Source of the DNA: UBA7803 sp040219935
GTDB lineage: Bacteria > Pseudomonadota > Gammaproteobacteria > Pseudomonadales > Azotimanducaceae
Reading direction: 5' to 3'
Length of the DNA stretch: 64,000 nt
Assembly (NCBI GenBank): GCA_040219935.1
Contig: JAVJUA010000020.1
Location: 1-64,000, forward strand
Shown here: positions 62,762 to 64,000 of the stretch, piece after piece
How the letters are laid out: the number at the start of each line of letters is the position of its first letter
Numbering within the stretch: position 1 is the stretch's first letter
Program-made: the position numbers and the translations under genes
Notes under the pieces: model-generated
Seen by the model: only the letters and a program-made list of their open reading frames with translations
Databases searched by the model: none
Told to the model about the DNA's origin: nothing

Positions 62762-64000
62762 TCAGCCGCCCCTGACCAGCCGGCCCGGCCGGGCGCCGCT
62801 GTCCCGGTCGTGGCGGCGGGTGACGACGCCGTTGATCAGCGTCGCCAGGTAGCCCTCGGCGCCCTGCATCAGCCGCGCGCCGCCCGCCGGCAGGTCGCGG
62901 CGCAGCTCCAGCGTGCCGAGCTTCAGGTTGGCGTAGTCGATGACGTTGAGGTCGGCCCGCAGCCCCTCGGCGATCAGGCCGCGATCGCGGAAGCCGAACA
63001 GCTCGGCGTTGCGCCGGGTCGCCCGATGCACCACGTGGGCCAGCGGCAGGGTCGGCCCGCGACGGCGGTCCCGGGTCCAGTAGCTGAGCTGGTAGGTGGG
63101 GTTCACCGCGTCGAAGATGAGGCTGACGTGGGCGCCGGCGTCGGACAGCCCGGTCACCGTGGCGTCGTCGAGCTGCATCGCCCGCACCGCCTCCAGGTCG
63201 TAGTCGGAGTAATTGGTGAAGAACATGATGGCGAAGCGCTCGCCCTCGCCGGCGGTGAGGTAATCGTAGAACCAGGCCGCCGGATCGGCGCAGCCGTCCC
63301 GGGCCGCCAGCGCCTCGAAGCTTTCCTCGCGCGTCGGCTCGTAGCTGAACGCGCCGTCGAGCGCGAACGTCTGCGCCCAGTTCGGCTCGAGGTGGGCGAT
63401 GCCGTTCTCCATGGTGCCCGGGTGCTCGTGAGGGACGCTGGCCTCGGCGAGGATGGCGGACTTCACGGCGGGCTTGCGCAGTTCGGCCAGGCGCGCCACA
63501 TGGGAAAGCTTGCCCAGCGCCAGGTAGGTGGGTTTGCGCATGAACGGGTGGTAGGTGCGCAGGCTCATCACCAGCCCGGTGGGGCGGCTGCCCACCTGAG
63601 GGTAGACCCGGGCGCCGTTGGCGTTTGCGGCGCGTACCCGGTCGATCACCTGGCGCCACTTGCCGGACCAGGCATCCACCTGGAACAGCGTGAACGTGGC
63701 GGGCCGGCCGCTGGCGCGGCTGACCCGCGTGATCAGGTCCACCTCGGATTCCAGGCTCGAGTGCTCGAGCGCTTCCGGCTGGCCCTCGCCCAGCGTGCTC
63801 GACGGAATGATCTGCAGCAGGCCGCTGCCGGCGCGCTTGAGCGCCTGGGCGATGATCATCAGCTCGGCGTCGTTGGCGAACGTGCCCGGCACCGGCTCGC
63901 CGTGAATGGAGCGGTGGCCGAGAATGCGCGAGGTAGAGAAGCCCACGGCGCCGGCCCGCAACGCCTCCTCGACGATGGCGCCCATGGCCTCCAGGTCGCC
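62762..64000 (-). CDS. N-acyl-D-amino-acid-deacylase-type amidohydrolase (partial, runs off the window)
   Basis: The C-terminal ~413 residues of an amidohydrolase-family (D-aminoacylase-like) protein, open to the window edge. The fragment has GFSTSRILGHRSIHGEPVPG, RVYPQVGSRPTGLVMSL, MFFTNYSDYDLEAVR, TVTGLSDAGAHVSLIFDAVN (metal Asp) and the C-terminal GLRADLNVIDYANLKLG. The N-terminal metal-binding HxH lies beyond 64000. Stop codon at 62762 is 11 bp past the XRE operator. Deacetylases of this group act on N-acyl-D-amino acids or other amides. Confidence 0.85.
   Translation of the reverse strand, partial: GDLEAMGAIVEEALRAGAVGFSTSRILGHRSIHGEPVPGTFANDAELMIIAQALKRAGSGLLQIIPSSTLGEGQPEALEHSSLESEVDLITRVSRASGRPATFTLFQVDAWSGKWRQVIDRVRAANANGARVYPQVGSRPTGLVMSLRTYHPFMRKPTYLALGKLSHVARLAELRKPAVKSAILAEASVPHEHPGTMENGIAHLEPNWAQTFALDGAFSYEPTREESFEALAARDGCADPAAWFYDYLTAGEGERFAIMFFTNYSDYDLEAVRAMQLDDATVTGLSDAGAHVSLIFDAVNPTYQLSYWTRDRRRGPTLPLAHVVHRATRRNAELFGFRDRGLIAEGLRADLNVIDYANLKLGTLELRRDLPAGGARLMQGAEGYLATLINGVVTRRHDRDSGARPGRLVRGG

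Overview
The window is very G+C-rich DNA, densely packed on both strands, and looks chromosomal. The gene content suggests a free-living aerobic gammaproteobacterium: a TonB-dependent receptor, RND efflux, two-partner-secretion-type outer membrane protein, Tat-exported molybdenum hydroxylases, a sulfide-oxidation operon, and small families (DUF6394, DUF6502, DUF5666) typical of that class. I cannot place it at genus level from sequence alone.

Left end (1-3370): a nest of insertion sequences. An IS256-family element (A) is split by a second IS256-family element (B, 249-2884), which itself carries an IS110-family element. Next (3381-9351) is a minus-strand sulfur operon: sulfide:quinone oxidoreductase, a haem-c DUF3365 protein, thioredoxin 2, a small secreted protein, a persulfide-dioxygenase-like metallo-hydrolase, a rhodanese and a SulP anion transporter. 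Several of these genes overlap. A divergent ArsR-type repressor has two cysteines spaced exactly as in the SqrR/BigR persulfide sensors, and an RND pump (9412-13733) follows it.

13761-21895 holds a class I aldolase, a two-subunit molybdenum hydroxylase, a lipoprotein, a methyltransferase, a DUF1232 protein and a K+-channel/RCK protein with a small membrane partner. A tRNA-Arg(CCG) at 22049 is followed by a lower-G+C cassette of winged-helix protein plus nucleotidyltransferase (a toxin-antitoxin-like pair). 23346-25255 is a TetR-controlled cluster with two operator-like sites. 25280-30248 is a DUF5666 / DUF6502 / DUF5666 locus of acidic repeat lipoproteins with conspicuous inverted repeats in its promoter region.

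30421-33706 has a lipid-kinase gene remnant, an NlpC/P60 lipoprotein, a ceramidase-like lipoprotein overlapping an MmyB-like regulator, and a DUF2834 protein. 33710-39585 is a CHASE2-PAS-GGDEF-EAL protein, a FecR-domain protein with fifteen 11-residue repeats, and a TpsB-like outer-membrane protein. 39666-44982 carries a metal-dependent hydrolase, a PhyH-type dioxygenase and a two-gene ABC exporter. 45074-47793 is a second molybdenum hydroxylase, followed by a TonB receptor with an apparent frameshift in its signal peptide, a Baeyer-Villiger-type monooxygenase, an AraC regulator and amidohydrolases. The right end (54626-64000) has small oxidoreductase and hydrolase genes, an acetylpolyamine-amidohydrolase-like protein, a phospholipase-D-like protein, an SDR, a second helix-turn-helix/nucleotidyltransferase pair with a clear operator, and the 3' part of an N-acyl-D-amino-acid-deacylase-type gene that runs off the window.
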